In this document: positions 41,383 through 54,519 of the stretch, piece by piece
Numbering within the stretch: position 1 is the first letter of the stretch
How the letters are laid out: every line of letters begins with the position of its first letter
NCBI GenBank assembly: GCA_023055355.1
Contig: JALJCS010000004.1
Coordinates: 15,654,001-15,718,000 of the forward strand
DNA from: Agelaius tricolor
Lineage: Eukaryota; Chordata; Aves; Passeriformes; Icteridae
Reading direction: 5' to 3'
DNA: 64,000 nt
The notes under the pieces: generated by a model
Database searches by the model: none
Told to the model about the DNA's origin: nothing
What the model saw: only the letters and a program-made list of their open reading frames with translations
Made by a program: the position numbers and the translations under genes

Positions 41383-44300
41383 TCAGGAGGAGTCAAGTCT
41401 CCAGCTGTTACGGAGGCCAATTCACAGAGGGTTCTCCTGAGGGGTACAGAATGCAGATGTCAGTGATAAGGATTGTTTGCCTTCTTCCCCAATCAAACAA
41501 CACATGTAAATGGAGAGACGTAAATGCCCACAAACCTTTTTTACTAACTATTCAAGAGCACAGGATGTTCAGCCTTTATTTTGTGTCCTTAACACAGCAT
41601 TTAAACAGACTCTAAATTTCCACAGCAAACAAACTCAACTGATCTCCTCCAATTAAAAAAAAAAGGATGATATTAATGTTATGATTTTACTGACAAGGGA
41701 ATTCGCCTTGTTTTTTTTTTCCTCAGATCCCCATCCAAAATTATTAACCTCTTTTAGATTCTTGGAATGGAATAGTGCTGACCATGAGTCAAAATTACAC
41801 TATCAGTAGTGTAATATTACACTATCAGTAGTGTAATATTGCACTATCAATAGATGCATGGACAAAGCAATTATGCAATGCGAAATAATAGAAGTTAAAA
41901 TAATTATGTAAGAAAGTAAATAACTTTCATATTGACTTAAATATATTAATTTGCAGCAAATGATGTATGTCTTTGTTTCAGAAATGAAGCACGATCAAAT
42001 AATATGGAAGATGTCAATGTGAGGAATGGCATTGGGAGATTTTATACGTTTCTAACCAGTCCTATAATATTAACAATATTAACATCTTTTGTTTCATATA
42101 AAGGGTTTTTTAGATCAATATACTGCAGAATTTTGGCTGGAATAAATATAATGCCATGTTAGTTTCCTGAAAAACAGAATGAGGCCACCTTTTATAACAG
42201 AAGAAACCACCAATAAGACTGGAAAGGATTTTAAAAGTAGATATCACCTATTTTGCACACAGAGAAAATCACTTGTAAATGGGAAATTCTAGTATCTCTT
42301 TCACACTTAGATCTACTAAGGTATCTTTGTTGATTTTCTGCTTCAAGCATCTTTAGTGTAAGAAGTATGGGGGAATCAAAATGTAGTTACAAGTGTTGTA
42401 TCTCAAGTTGCATTATCGGTAAGTGTGGTTACTTTAGAAATTAATTAAGTTGTGGTACATCTTAATAGTTCCCATCAGGACTGAACCTTCCTAGGCTCAG
42501 AGAAAAACAAAGCACAAATGAACAAGAACAAAATAAGAGGACAGGTCCTGCTGAAAGATGCTTGCTGCCTTACTTGACAAGTGACATGGTAGTGGGAGAA
42601 CTATATAATCAAATAAATAATGAGAAGAAAAAGAAAGAAAGGAAGAAATTTAAATCCACCTCATAATACATACTCTGTTTTTCCTTATGTGTCCTAGGAG
42701 AGGGTCTTAAGCAGAAGTTACCACCATTATACATTTCCTTTTATGTTTCCATCAAGGGTGAGCTAGTTTGTTCCCAAAATGACCTCAACATGGAGTACAA
42801 AAGATGGTATAGCACAGAAAGAAGGGTGCATGTGCAGAAAACCAACCCTCAAAGCTAGAAGAAGTTGCCTGGAAGATGGCAGCGTGTAGTGGAGGCAAAT
42901 GCAGACCCGTGTTTAAATGTGTCTGTACAACCACAGAATTGCCACACAATGTACAGTGTGCTCACCTGAAGGAGCAATGTGGGAAAGAAGGAGATTCACT
43001 TACACAGCCACTGTTGGGGAGACACTCTTATGTCTCTGACACTGCCGGAAGAGAAAGAAAAGGATAACACTGATGCATTCAGCAACCGAACGAATTGTTT
43101 TGGACTCTGAAGATTTTAAAAAGTGGTTTCCAGGGAAGCAGATTGAGATGTCTTCTGTAGAGACACAGATCTGTAGTGAAAAGATTGACTTCTAAGTCAC
43201 CTTCATAAACATGAACAGTTAGAGGAAGTCTAGGAAATTCCAACATAAATGAGATCTGAAATATCCCTGAAAAAGCTAGGGTTTTTTACTCCCTGATAGC
43301 AGAAGTAAAATGATAAAAATGCTCCTAAAATAGATGATAGATAACATTATAAATAAGTTTTGTTTTTGTTTACTTATGCCCAGAAATATTTCAGAATGAA
43401 ATATTGTTGCTATTAGTATGCAGCCATTGACTTTGAATCTTTAGGCAGCTCTATAAATTTTCCGCGTGCTGGTTCCCGCCAAATATTCTTTGGTTCTACC
43501 AACAGACTGAAACCTTTGCTATCAGCAAAACAGTGGAGCTTCTCTCTCTTGTACCAGAAGTTTGAAAGTATGATAAATATGATTGAAATTGATAAGTATG
43601 ATTGACTGGGTGTAGATAAGTATGATAAGTATGATTGACTGGGTGTAGTGATCCCTTGGAAGGCCAGGGGAAGGAGAAAATCTCTGTCATGCACCACATA
43701 TAATATTCCACAAATGCGGAAGTTACGGAGAGTAGCGTTCGCAGCTTTTCATCGCCTTATTTACTGCTAATGTCTTCCAAGTCATTGTAGTACAGTCTAT
43801 ACCCAAGCAGATACAAATTTCCAGACTTTTTTGCTTTTGAGTTTTACAGTGCTAGGCCATACATTACTGCTGCAAAGGATTTACATATGCATACATATGC
43901 ATATAACATAGATTGAAGGAAGCCATTCTTGGGAATAACTGAAGAGAAGTCCTTTATATTCTATGACCTTTCCCAGAAATGCCTGCCAGGTTTTTTTTGA
44001 GGACACTGGGATCTTTGAACAGTGGATCTTCTGGAAGGCTGATATGTATTTTCAGCAGATAGATAAATGGTCTGGTGCTCAGACTTGGTGAATTAGGCAT
44101 TCTTTTGCCTGGTGTATCTCCATATCTAAGGTCATCTCTCTCTTTCTAAATTTTTCCTCAGTATCTCTGACTCTGTCATCTGCAAAGGCATAACTCTTAC
44201 AGCTGATTCACTTGGGTTCTGTTAAAATTTATGTAATCCATTTTTTCTTGTGCAATCTAGCTTATTTTTGTTGGATTTTTTTATTATTTCATGTTTCTGT

Positions 44301-47300
44301 TTTCCTGTATTTCATGCAGCTAAATAACATACTACGTCATGTATTTATTCTTGTGATAAACTTGTTATTCTAGGAAATTATTTTATCTCAAAATATTTAT
44401 TGTTTGATTTTCATTATTTTGTTTTACTCTATGGGGTTGTCACTTTTTTGCTGTTTTCTGAGAGTTTATAATTAGGCAAAAGATGAAAATACTTTAAAAA
44501 TGTAAGAGATAATTGAATCTTGAAAAATTCTTTTGAAATAATTGTTTCAGAGGCTGTCTTGAGCACAGCAACCATGAAACAATAGAGTTTTCAGTTTTCA
44601 AAGCAGTAAGGAGAGGGGGCAACAGAACTGCCACATAGTACTTCCAGAGGGCAGACGTTGGCCTGTTTAGATGACTGATGACTAAGTCCCTTGAGATGCA
44701 GTCCTGCATGACAAACGAGCCCAGGAAGGCTAGTCATTCTTCAAGAAAGAAATCTTAAAGGTGCAAGAGTTGGCTGTCCCCTTGTGCTGAAAGATGAGCT
44801 GACTCCCTTGCTTGAACAGAGCGCTTTGGCTGTAACTTGGGTGGAAAAATAGAGTTTATGGCCTTTGGAAAAAGGGGCAGACAATTTGGGAGCTCTACAA
44901 GGATGTTGTGAGGTTATGCAGGAAGAAAATTAGAAGGGTCAAGGCCCAGTTAGACTTTAATCATCCTACTGCCATAAAAGACAACAAAAAATGCATCATG
45001 TCCAACAAAAAAGGAGGGCTAAGGAGAATCTCCATCCTTTATTGGATGCAAAAGAAAACATACTGACAAAGGATGAATAAAAAGCTGAAGTGCTTTGTAT
45101 GTTCTTTACCTCAATCTTTAGTATTAAGAGCAGTTGTTATGCAGGTGCCCAGCCCCCTGAGCTGAAAGACAGGGATGAGAAATAAAATCAAACCCTCATA
45201 GTGGAAAGGAAAAATGGTCCTTGTCCATCACTTAGAAACAGACAGCTCTGTGAGGATGGATGGGATCCACATGAGGATAGTGAGGAAGCTGGAAGAAGGA
45301 TCCAGGGAACTACAGGCCTGTCAGCTTGACCTCAGTGCTGGGGAAGGTCAGGAGCTGATCATCCTGAGTGACATCATATGGCATGTGCTGAACCTGCTTG
45401 ATCAGGCCCAGTCAGCATATGGGTTTATGAAAGGCAGTCCTTGACTAACCTGATCTCCTTCTAAGACAGGGTTATCCACCTAGTGGATGAAGAAAAAGCT
45501 GTGGATGTTGTTTACCTGGGCCTAAGCCTTTGCCACTGTCTCCCACAGCATTCTCCTGGAAAAGCTGGCAGCCCATGGCTCAGACAGGTGCTCTCTTTGC
45601 TGAGTTAACAATTATCTGTATGGCTGGACCCAGAGAGGAGTGGTGAATGCAGTTACATCCAGTTGGCAATTGGCCACTAAGAGGTGCGCTCTGGGGCTTA
45701 GTGTAGGGCCAGTCCTGTTTGACATCTTTATTGATTATTTGGGCAGGGGGATCAAGTGCACCCTCAGTAAGTTCACAGACAACCAGTTTGCATAGGAATG
45801 TTGACTTGCTGAAGGTAGAAAAGCTGTGCAAAGGGATCAGGTCATGCTGAATTTGTGGGCTGAGGCCAGTGGTAAGAGCTTCCACAAGGCCAAGTGGTGG
45901 ATCATGTACTTGGATCACAAGAACCCCAGGCAGTGCTCCCGGCTGGGGCAGAGTGTCTGGAAAGCTGTCTGGCTGAAAAGGATCTGGGGGTGCTGGTCAG
46001 CAGTGACTGAACATGAGAGAACTGTGCCCAGGTGGCCAAGAAGGCTGATGGCATCCTGGCCTGTGACACCAATAGTGTGGCCAGCAGCGCCAGGGCAGTG
46101 ATTGTCCCTCTGTACTTGGCAGTGGTGAGGCTGCTGAGGTTTGAGCCCTTCATTGTAAGAAAGATATTTAAGTGTTGGAGTATGTCTAGAGAAGGGCAAC
46201 GGAGGTGAAGGGTCTGGAGTACAAGTCCTGTGAGGGGTGGCTGAGGGAGCTGGGGCTGTTTAGCCTGGAGGAAAGAGGGCACAGGGTAGACCTTTTCTCC
46301 CTCTACAACTCCCTCCGAGTACGTAGTGAGGTGGATTTGGTCTCCTCTCCCAGGTAACAAGTGAGGGAATGAGAAGAATGGCCTCAAGATGAGCCAGCAG
46401 AGGCTCAGATTGAATATTAGGGAAAAGTTCCTCAGCAAAAGAGTTGTCAAGCATTAGAACAGACTGCCCAGGCAAATAGTAGAGTTGCAATGTAGTTGCG
46501 TTACTTAGGGACATGGTTTAGTAGTGAACTTGGCAGTGCTGAGTTAATGGTTTGCCTCAATGATCTTAAAGATCTTTTCCAGTTTAACTGATTCTATGAT
46601 TTTATTCTTGTATTTCAGCTAAATAAAAGTCCTATGAGCTCAGTTTCCTTGTAAACTCATAGGTTTTTTATGTTTTGGTTTTTTAATATCTTTCATAGCC
46701 ATTTAGGTGAGTTGCCTGCTATTTCAGATCTTCATTATTTAAAATATGGTAGATAGAGTGATTGGAAGTAAAGTCATTATCAGAAAAGAACACTTTCATT
46801 TATTCAACCTACTGGAAAAACTTTAAAGTGGTACATAGTATGATGATATTTAAAGGACAGTGCTTAATTCTATGTTGAACAGAAGAGCTTTTTGACATGT
46901 TTCTTTGATTTCTGAAAAGTAAATAGATAAAATAGAAATTTTTAAAAGAAAGGATTTTCTTGGAGGTTTCATTTTCCCTGATTTGAAATTTTCTTTGTGT
47001 CCTTAGTGGGTTCTGTCACATGTCTTTCATTAGAAATACTGTAATCCTTTAATTACTTTGTGCTGTTCTAATGCTTTTCCGTGCAAGGTTTTCAACTGAG
47101 CATCAGGCTAGCATTGTCATGTATGGTAATATAATTACGTAGTCAAAGGACAATATTTTAAGTTAATTTTAAGAATTTGTTTTCATCATTCCAGAATAGC
47201 ATACTCAACTAATTTAATCAGAAAGATAAAGGTAATTATGTCATGAAATCTAACTGTTTTCAGATTCTTGTTTGGATGATAGTGATTCTTGTTTGTGTGA

Positions 47301-50300
47301 TAGTCCTAATGAATGGATGGTCATCTCCTGCCAAAATACCAGGCAATGATATCTCAGATATGAAAGTTTGAAATGTAATAATGTCTTGCTCATTGCTAAG
47401 CACTAGTGGCAGTAATATATCCATGTGTGAGTCAGCACAGGCAGGCATCTGGTACAACCACAAATTCAGAGCTAAAATTTATTTCTGCTTCCTTGCTAAC
47501 AGAGGATCCCTGCAGCAGTGCCCAGGCAGAGGTGCACAAATAAGGCTAAATTTGTAAAATCTACCAGTATTATGATGTCAAATACTATTTAGCAGTGTGT
47601 CTAAAGTCCTAAATAAGAATAAATAACTATTTCAGGTATATGTAAATTGCCTTAAAACTTGAATATGTTTTTATTATATATAGATTTATAGAAAGTATAA
47701 CTACAAAATTTAAAATGGTGTGTACGTACATCCGGAGCACATAGAGGAACTTGGGTTTCTAGATCTTTTACAGTATTACAGGATTTGTCCATGCTTTGAT
47801 ATAGGTCATTAATGATGAGAGAAAAATGCTGATACCTTCCCTGATATCAGGGAGAAATGATAGGCTGTAATTAGGTCTCAGGTTTTTACAGATTTGGACT
47901 CCAGGTTGTCTCTAATAGAACAAACTTGTGTCATTGGAATAATCCTAGTTTTTAAACTGTTAAATGGATGATGGTGTTTCATTAATTCACCCAAGAAAGA
48001 AATTGGGCAATGGAACCAGGGTTTCACATGGAGACAAAGAATTTTCCACTTCCAAGCTGAGTCCAGAGAGCCCATTCAGATTTAAGCCTATCCAACTCCA
48101 CTATTGATTCAGAGTAGTTAGGCAATGAAGAAAAGATACATATATACTGACCTAGAAAAAATACATTTCTTTTTGTAATCAGCTTCTGAACTTTCTGTTG
48201 CTTCTTGTCTTGATACCAAAGGCAGTTTTGTCTCCTCTGCCAAACAACCACATTGTTCTGCATGGGGCCTTAAAAAGGATTTAGGGGGGGAAAAAAAAGA
48301 AAAAAAAAAAGAGAAAAGAAAGGTTCAAATTCTTGAGATGAGGTGATGAGGATTTCCTCCATGGGAATCCTATCTCTAGGTTTATCAAGGGAACTGGAGT
48401 TCTGTCTGTCTGAATTTAAAATCTTACCTGTTTTTGAATCTTATATCTTCTTACCCTAGAAAGAGGAGCTATAAAGAAAAAATGGAGGAGCAGTGGGCAG
48501 AAGAAGGAGAAAAAGAAGGCTATAAAATAAATAGGCACAACTCAAACTTGCTAAACTTAGAAGAGACCAACAGCAGATACTTTTTTAGCTAAACTTAGCA
48601 CAAGTTCTGAATTTTAAATTTGGCATACTGAGGTGTTGGGTGTGTCAGAAATGAGAGAGGCAGAAAGACCTTCCTGGAAATGATGCATGTGAGAACTCAG
48701 ACTCCATCTTATGCTTGTATCCGTCAATCCCTCTTTTTGCTACACTATTCAAAATGCCTTTGTAACACACACAAAAAAAAAAAAAAATTTAAATAAACTG
48801 CAGATTATTTGCTTGATTTAGGTAATCTTTAAGAATATTGCCAAACTTAGTATGAAGCCTTTGCTGAAAAAAAATGCACCACATTATTTACTACCTGCCT
48901 TCAAAAGCAGGCTTCATAAAAGACAAAGCAGAAGAAGATTTTGCAAGTGTGTTAGCAAATGTGAATCCTGCAGCTAAAGTCTGATTGCTTGCTATTCTTG
49001 TTTCACACTCACTTCATGAAAAGGTTGAAACTGCTTAAAGCTGGAACTGATGAACCTATACATAAATGATTAGGAATGCTCTGCTAATAATTTCCAGTAA
49101 AACTCATCACTGAGTTTCCTTAGAGGCACGTCAGCCTGCTTTGAATGCTACTTAGACTTGTAAAACCTTTTATTGAGCAGTCCACCTATTCTCAAAAATA
49201 AATTGTCCAAGTCAATTCTGTTAATACTGTCACAGATTGGCTTTTTCATTGAGGATTGTATCAGCCTCTTCAGTGATTGCCTGTTGTCTTGGCAGAAAGA
49301 CACAGTTTGACCGTTACTGTCTGCCAGTGACAATTTTTCCCTTAATTTAGGAATTCCTACTTCTCATGAAGGCCAGCTGGAAGCAGCTAACACATTACAG
49401 CAACTTCCTCAGCTGTTGGCCTTGGGAATATGTATTCTCTCCAGAATATATATCTTTGGCAGGGAACAGAAAGAAGGAATCTTGGGTAGCGAGTGTGCAT
49501 GCCAAGTGTAAGAATTGTTTTATTTAACACCTAGATTTCTGTCCTTGAAATTATATCTCGAAGAAGTTCAAAAGTTGGACCAAATTCAAACAGGGTGGTA
49601 AGATTTTTTTTAAAGAAAAAATGAATTTTTAAAAAATAGCTGTTACCTATCTTTACACAGGAATTTTTTAACAAGATCTTTAATCTTTAACAAGAATGTT
49701 TTACATGTCTTGCTGCTTGAATGGTTTTACAGTACCTTTAGGACTGTGTCCAAGATGCACAGATTAACAGCCACATAAAAAAACCCCTCTGGCTGTGTAC
49801 TAGAACATTTAGTCTAAACCTACAAATAAGGTTCTCCTACAGGAATTTTTTGCTAATCAGCTGCATGGCCTAAAGTGTGGGTCATGTGAATAGTGAGAAG
49901 TAAAATGTAATTAACCTCCACAAAAATAAAGTACTGCATGTGCAAGACTGACATGTGGGGAGATACAGTGGGTGGGAAGAAGAACTATAGAAATGTATTC
50001 TTCATTCTCTAATAATAGAAGCTGTGGGTTTAAATTAATCTGAAACCTGCTGAATTAATGAAAATGCTATATATTGGTTGGGAATGGGCATTTTTCTGCA
50101 AATCATATATGTATATACACACACACACAAACATACAAAAAATACAAGCAGTTTTGACAGTTAAATTTATTTTTGATTACATTCACTGATTAATGTGTAA
50201 AAGTGAAAATACTTTTTATTTCTTTGAAATGAAAAGCTTTGTTAGAGTTTTAAAACATGTAAAGTCCAGAAATATACAGAACCTATACGGCTTCAACTAC

Positions 50301-53300
50301 ATACCATAAGCACTACCAAAAATGTGACAGCTGCATATGCAGTGAAAGGTATTTACCTCAGATTGAATATTTGCAGTGGGAGAAATCCAAAGGTGAGGTA
50401 AGTTTGGGAGGCAGTTTTGGAAGAGTCTGCTTCAGCTTGAATATACACATGTATATACAGTAAAATGAGTGTCAAAATGAGGATCAGAGATGTTGCTCTG
50501 AAGGGGCATCTAACTGATCTGCAGAAGTTGAGTTGTCTCCTAGTGAAGTCAGAACAAGTTTGTATCTTTTCAGGATAAAGAAGAAAAATACGAGTAACTT
50601 TTATTCTCTAATATTCAGTGTCTGCTCTCAGTTACAGCAGTAGTTGGCTGATGTGTTTGCAAGACAAACTCACAGTTAAGACATGGACATCATGAACACA
50701 GAAACTTCACTGTTTGTCTGTGTAGCTAGCAAGTGCACTGCTAAATGCCTGATGCTTTCCCTATTTCATACTATTTTAAATATAAGCTAATATAGTTAAT
50801 AGCTAATATGAGCTTTTATAGTAAAAAGATTTTTTTTTCTGGCTTCCAGTCAGTAGAATTCTTAATTTCAAAGTCAGACACCACCACTGCTCCTGCTACT
50901 GCCATGTGAACATAGAAGAGCACAGCACGCTTATCAGATCCCTCACTGATTTTAAAACCCAGGGTGTTTGGAAAAATCTTGCTTTATTTGCATGTTGACT
51001 AGGTTGGGTTTAAAAGTTTTGGACTGCAAATCAGTGGGGTAGCCCTGCTTTTTCTCAATATTCCACAAGCATCTTAAAGGACTTAATAAGTTCCCATTTT
51101 TAAAAAGTAAAAATAAATGCACTGTTAAAATTTAGTACATTTCTGTGAAAATAAAAGAACATAGATCACAAATTTCTCTATTTCCTGCTTTGCCACGTAT
51201 TTCCTATATGAACTGAGACATTTCATTTAATCATCCTTTGATGTCAGTTTCTGAAATTGTGATTTAAATAAGTAGGTCAAGCAAGACTAATTGTTTGCAA
51301 AATCTCTGCATCTTGGGATGGAAAACTACATCTCACTAAGGCCAGTGCAGGTTATTTAAAGGATATTAATTCACCAGTTGAGATTTTAATGCCAAAATCT
51401 TGCCTGATTCTGCATAGAAATTCAGACTTAAACACTGATTAGCTGAGAGATTTGTCTGTTTGTTGCTTGTTGTGTCAGTTGCAGTCACAACAAACTTTCA
51501 AGCCAGAGCTCATTTGATGTAGAGAAGATATGGCTGCTGCCAGAGCACTCTTCACAAAGTCACCTGCTCACATGAATTGTTTGGCATTGCAAATTAACAG
51601 ATAAACCATTGGAACCCATTTTGTTAGCAAAAGACTAGTGTTTTTCAAATCCCATTCTCCCCTTCAGTATTCCAGGTGGCTGAATTGCATCTACTCACTC
51701 TAGGATGACCTAAGGGCAGAGAAATTATTTTTGGTGATCTTATGTACCAGGTCAACCTGCCCATATCCTCCTCCTCTGCAGCTGACTAAAGGAGTACCAC
51801 ACATTCACACATACTCTAACTTTGGTTGATAAACACACTAATCTTTGAAGGAAAAAAAAATGTAATACTGTGTGTAATATTACTCTAAATTAAGATCACC
51901 ATGATAACATTTAAAGATTATCTTTCCTTATTGGAGATCTTCAACATATTGGCTTCATCGTATCACCATCATTTTCCTTTTACTCTCACATTTGTTTTCT
52001 CTTTGTGTTGTAGTTTAGTTTTAGTTTTGTCTTTCTTTACACCTTTTTTTGTTTTGCTTTTCCATTGTCTCAATTTTAATTTGATTAAAATATTCCAAAA
52101 ATAAATATCTCTGAAACTGTGATGAGAGGAATTTAAGGAGTGGTCAGAATTTTGGCAAAATTAAAATCTATGTTCCATTTGCTATTGGGGATAAAATTTG
52201 TGCCAGTATATATGTGGTTTTACATGTTGACCATGTGCATAATGTTGGCTGTTATAGGAACTCAGATTATTTTTAGCTGCACGGAGAAAAGGCAGAGAAT
52301 TCAAGAAGGGGAGTTCTGTTGGGAGACTTTTCTCACTGCTTTTACAGCAGTATACTAGATTTGATAGCATACTTTGAAAATAAATCAGTACTAACTGATT
52401 TCCCTCCTGTAAACCATATATTTGTTCATGTGTTAAACTGTGGTTGGTACTGAATAGACAACTGTGTATTCATAATTTAATATCTTTACATGCCTTGATT
52501 CATGGAGGCTGTAACTGTTTAACTCAGCAAGATACAGTTCTGTATTGGCTCACTGAGAACAGGAGCAAAATCAAGTCCATTTGCTGCCTCTATAAAATGC
52601 CAGTGTTTGATTTCATGTGGTTACAAGTTCAGTCCCTTGTGAAAACATCCAAGTGTATATCCTAGTCTTTCATACCTCTGTTGGAGTCTTATTAGTCCAA
52701 AAGACAGGCGTCTCCCTTCTCTTGATGCACATATCTATTTTCCATTTAGCACATGTAAATCTTTCTTCCAGGTAAGTGTTTAAATTGTCACTTAAACGCA
52801 CATAGATAACCAAGCCAGCAGGTAAAAGCTTGTTTAGTGTTTCATATAGTCAAAGTTTATTCATCCTTTGAAGAAAACTACACTTCTCCATCTTGCGACA
52901 GGATGGCTGGGAAATGTTTTTTGTTATAGCACCTTCTTCTTGTCTTTCTTATTTCTGGGGTTTTTTTTCAGCTGCTTTTTGAAGCCTCTCAAGGAAATAT
53001 ATTTTGAATATTTATGTAATAAAAATCATTTAGAAAAAAAATTTTAGGATTGCAGCCTGAGCTCTTACATTATTCATTACAAAAAACTGATTAGTATTTG
53101 AAGATGTTCTATACAGAAAATTTCTGTAGAACTTGGTGAAATTTCTGGGTACTTGAGTCGAAACCATTAGAGGCTAGGATAAAATTCCAATATGTAATTT
53201 TTAATAAATTTGTAGTAAAGCAATAGCATGTGAGTCAAATGGACAAAAAAGTAATTCACATCCTATGAAATTTTGTCCACAAAAAGTCAGTAAAGGCAAA

Positions 53301-54466
53301 AGCATATTTTGGTTTAGTTTTTCTGTTTGTTTGGAGTAGGTTTTGTAAGCATCTGTGCAGCCCTGTCCAAGTTTTTACTCTAATATATTATGTTACTGTG
53401 ATAGAATTAAAATGTTACCATTGTTAAAGAGCTCAGTTGTTTTATTTTCTTACCTCATTCTCTGTGGCAACAAGATGTCAAGATTAATTAAAGGCCAGGC
53501 ATCATGTCTCACGCTGTGTGTTCTATTGGTGAGATGCATGTGAAAACATGAAGATGTGATACAAAGACAGGAGGCATAAACTATGCTCAGCAGAAAGAGC
53601 ACTTTTGCTGTGGTTAATTAACTAGCTTTATTAAAAATTCTTCTCTCTGCTAGTGTCTGTGAATGGTTTTACCATCACTTTAACCTCTTATAAGAGTAAA
53701 TTTGTATATAGATACAAGAGAGTTATATTTGCTTCCTCCAGGCACATTGCTGTATTTGAGTTTCATCACAGGCTCTACAAAATGGACTTGGACAGCAATA
53801 GGATGCTGGAGTGAGTCCTTCAATTAATCCTGTTAATTAATATGTGCTTTTAAAATTGATTTTCATTTAGCTAATGGAATAGAATTCAGAAATCTGAAAT
53901 GCTGACATCTGAAGAAGCAGCCACTCACTTCACGTGGACTGACATTTCATTTCATGATTTCTGGCTAAAATACCTTTCCAATGAATGTGTCTCCTCTGTG
54001 TTCCAGTGCTCTGTCACCTGTGGCAAAGGAATGCAGTCTCGAGTCATCCAGTGCATGCACAAGATCACGGGAAGGCATGGCAATGAATGCTTTTCTTCAG
54101 AAAAGCCTGCAGCCTACAGACCCTGTCATCTCCATCCCTGCAATGAGAAAATTAATGTTAATACAATAACATCACCCAGGTTAGGTAAGCAGTCAAAGAT
54201 GACAAATCTCTTTTCAGATCTTTCCATACAGTTAACAATGATCCCAGTTTAGAAACAGAAGTCAGGAGGTATTCAGGAGATTTAAATTCTATGCAGAGAC
54301 TGATCTTCCTGCTTCAGGTTTTGAGTGTGTACATCAGAGACTGTAACTAAGAGTGTGAAGGGTTTTGTTATCCAAGGAAGGACCTTATTATGAGACTTTG
54401 ATATTAAGGGAACAAAATGTCCCCTATGAAAATATATTTACATTAGAGACATTCTAAATGTATATG

Positions 54467-54519
<53 letters not shown>

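Larger units (their letters stand above)
37995..54006 (+). other. ADAMTS19: ADAMTS19 intron w13-w14 (16.0 kb, longest complete intron seen)
   Basis: A phase-0 intron. It contains a (TG)n microsatellite (41352-41380), a duplicated 22-bp palindromic unit (41794-41853), a 33-bp period tandem duplication (about 43,591-43,650), a 1.9-kb CR1 LINE (about 44,650-46,605), an A-rich tract (48,287-48,325) and a short CA run near 50,118. The rest is AT-rich with no exon recognised. None is expected, because w13 and w14 join directly within TSR5. Acceptor TTCCAG. Confidence 0.87.

Noticed and set aside
45826..46514. Overlapping open frames of 71-182 codons on both strands
   Set aside because: They lie in the CR1 copy; the plus frames are broken reverse-transcriptase pieces and the minus frames are antisense shadows.
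52140..52358. 72-codon frame with a hydrophobic middle (a possible micropeptide)
   Set aside because: Isolated in a long intron, no recognisable family, and composition typical of chance frames.
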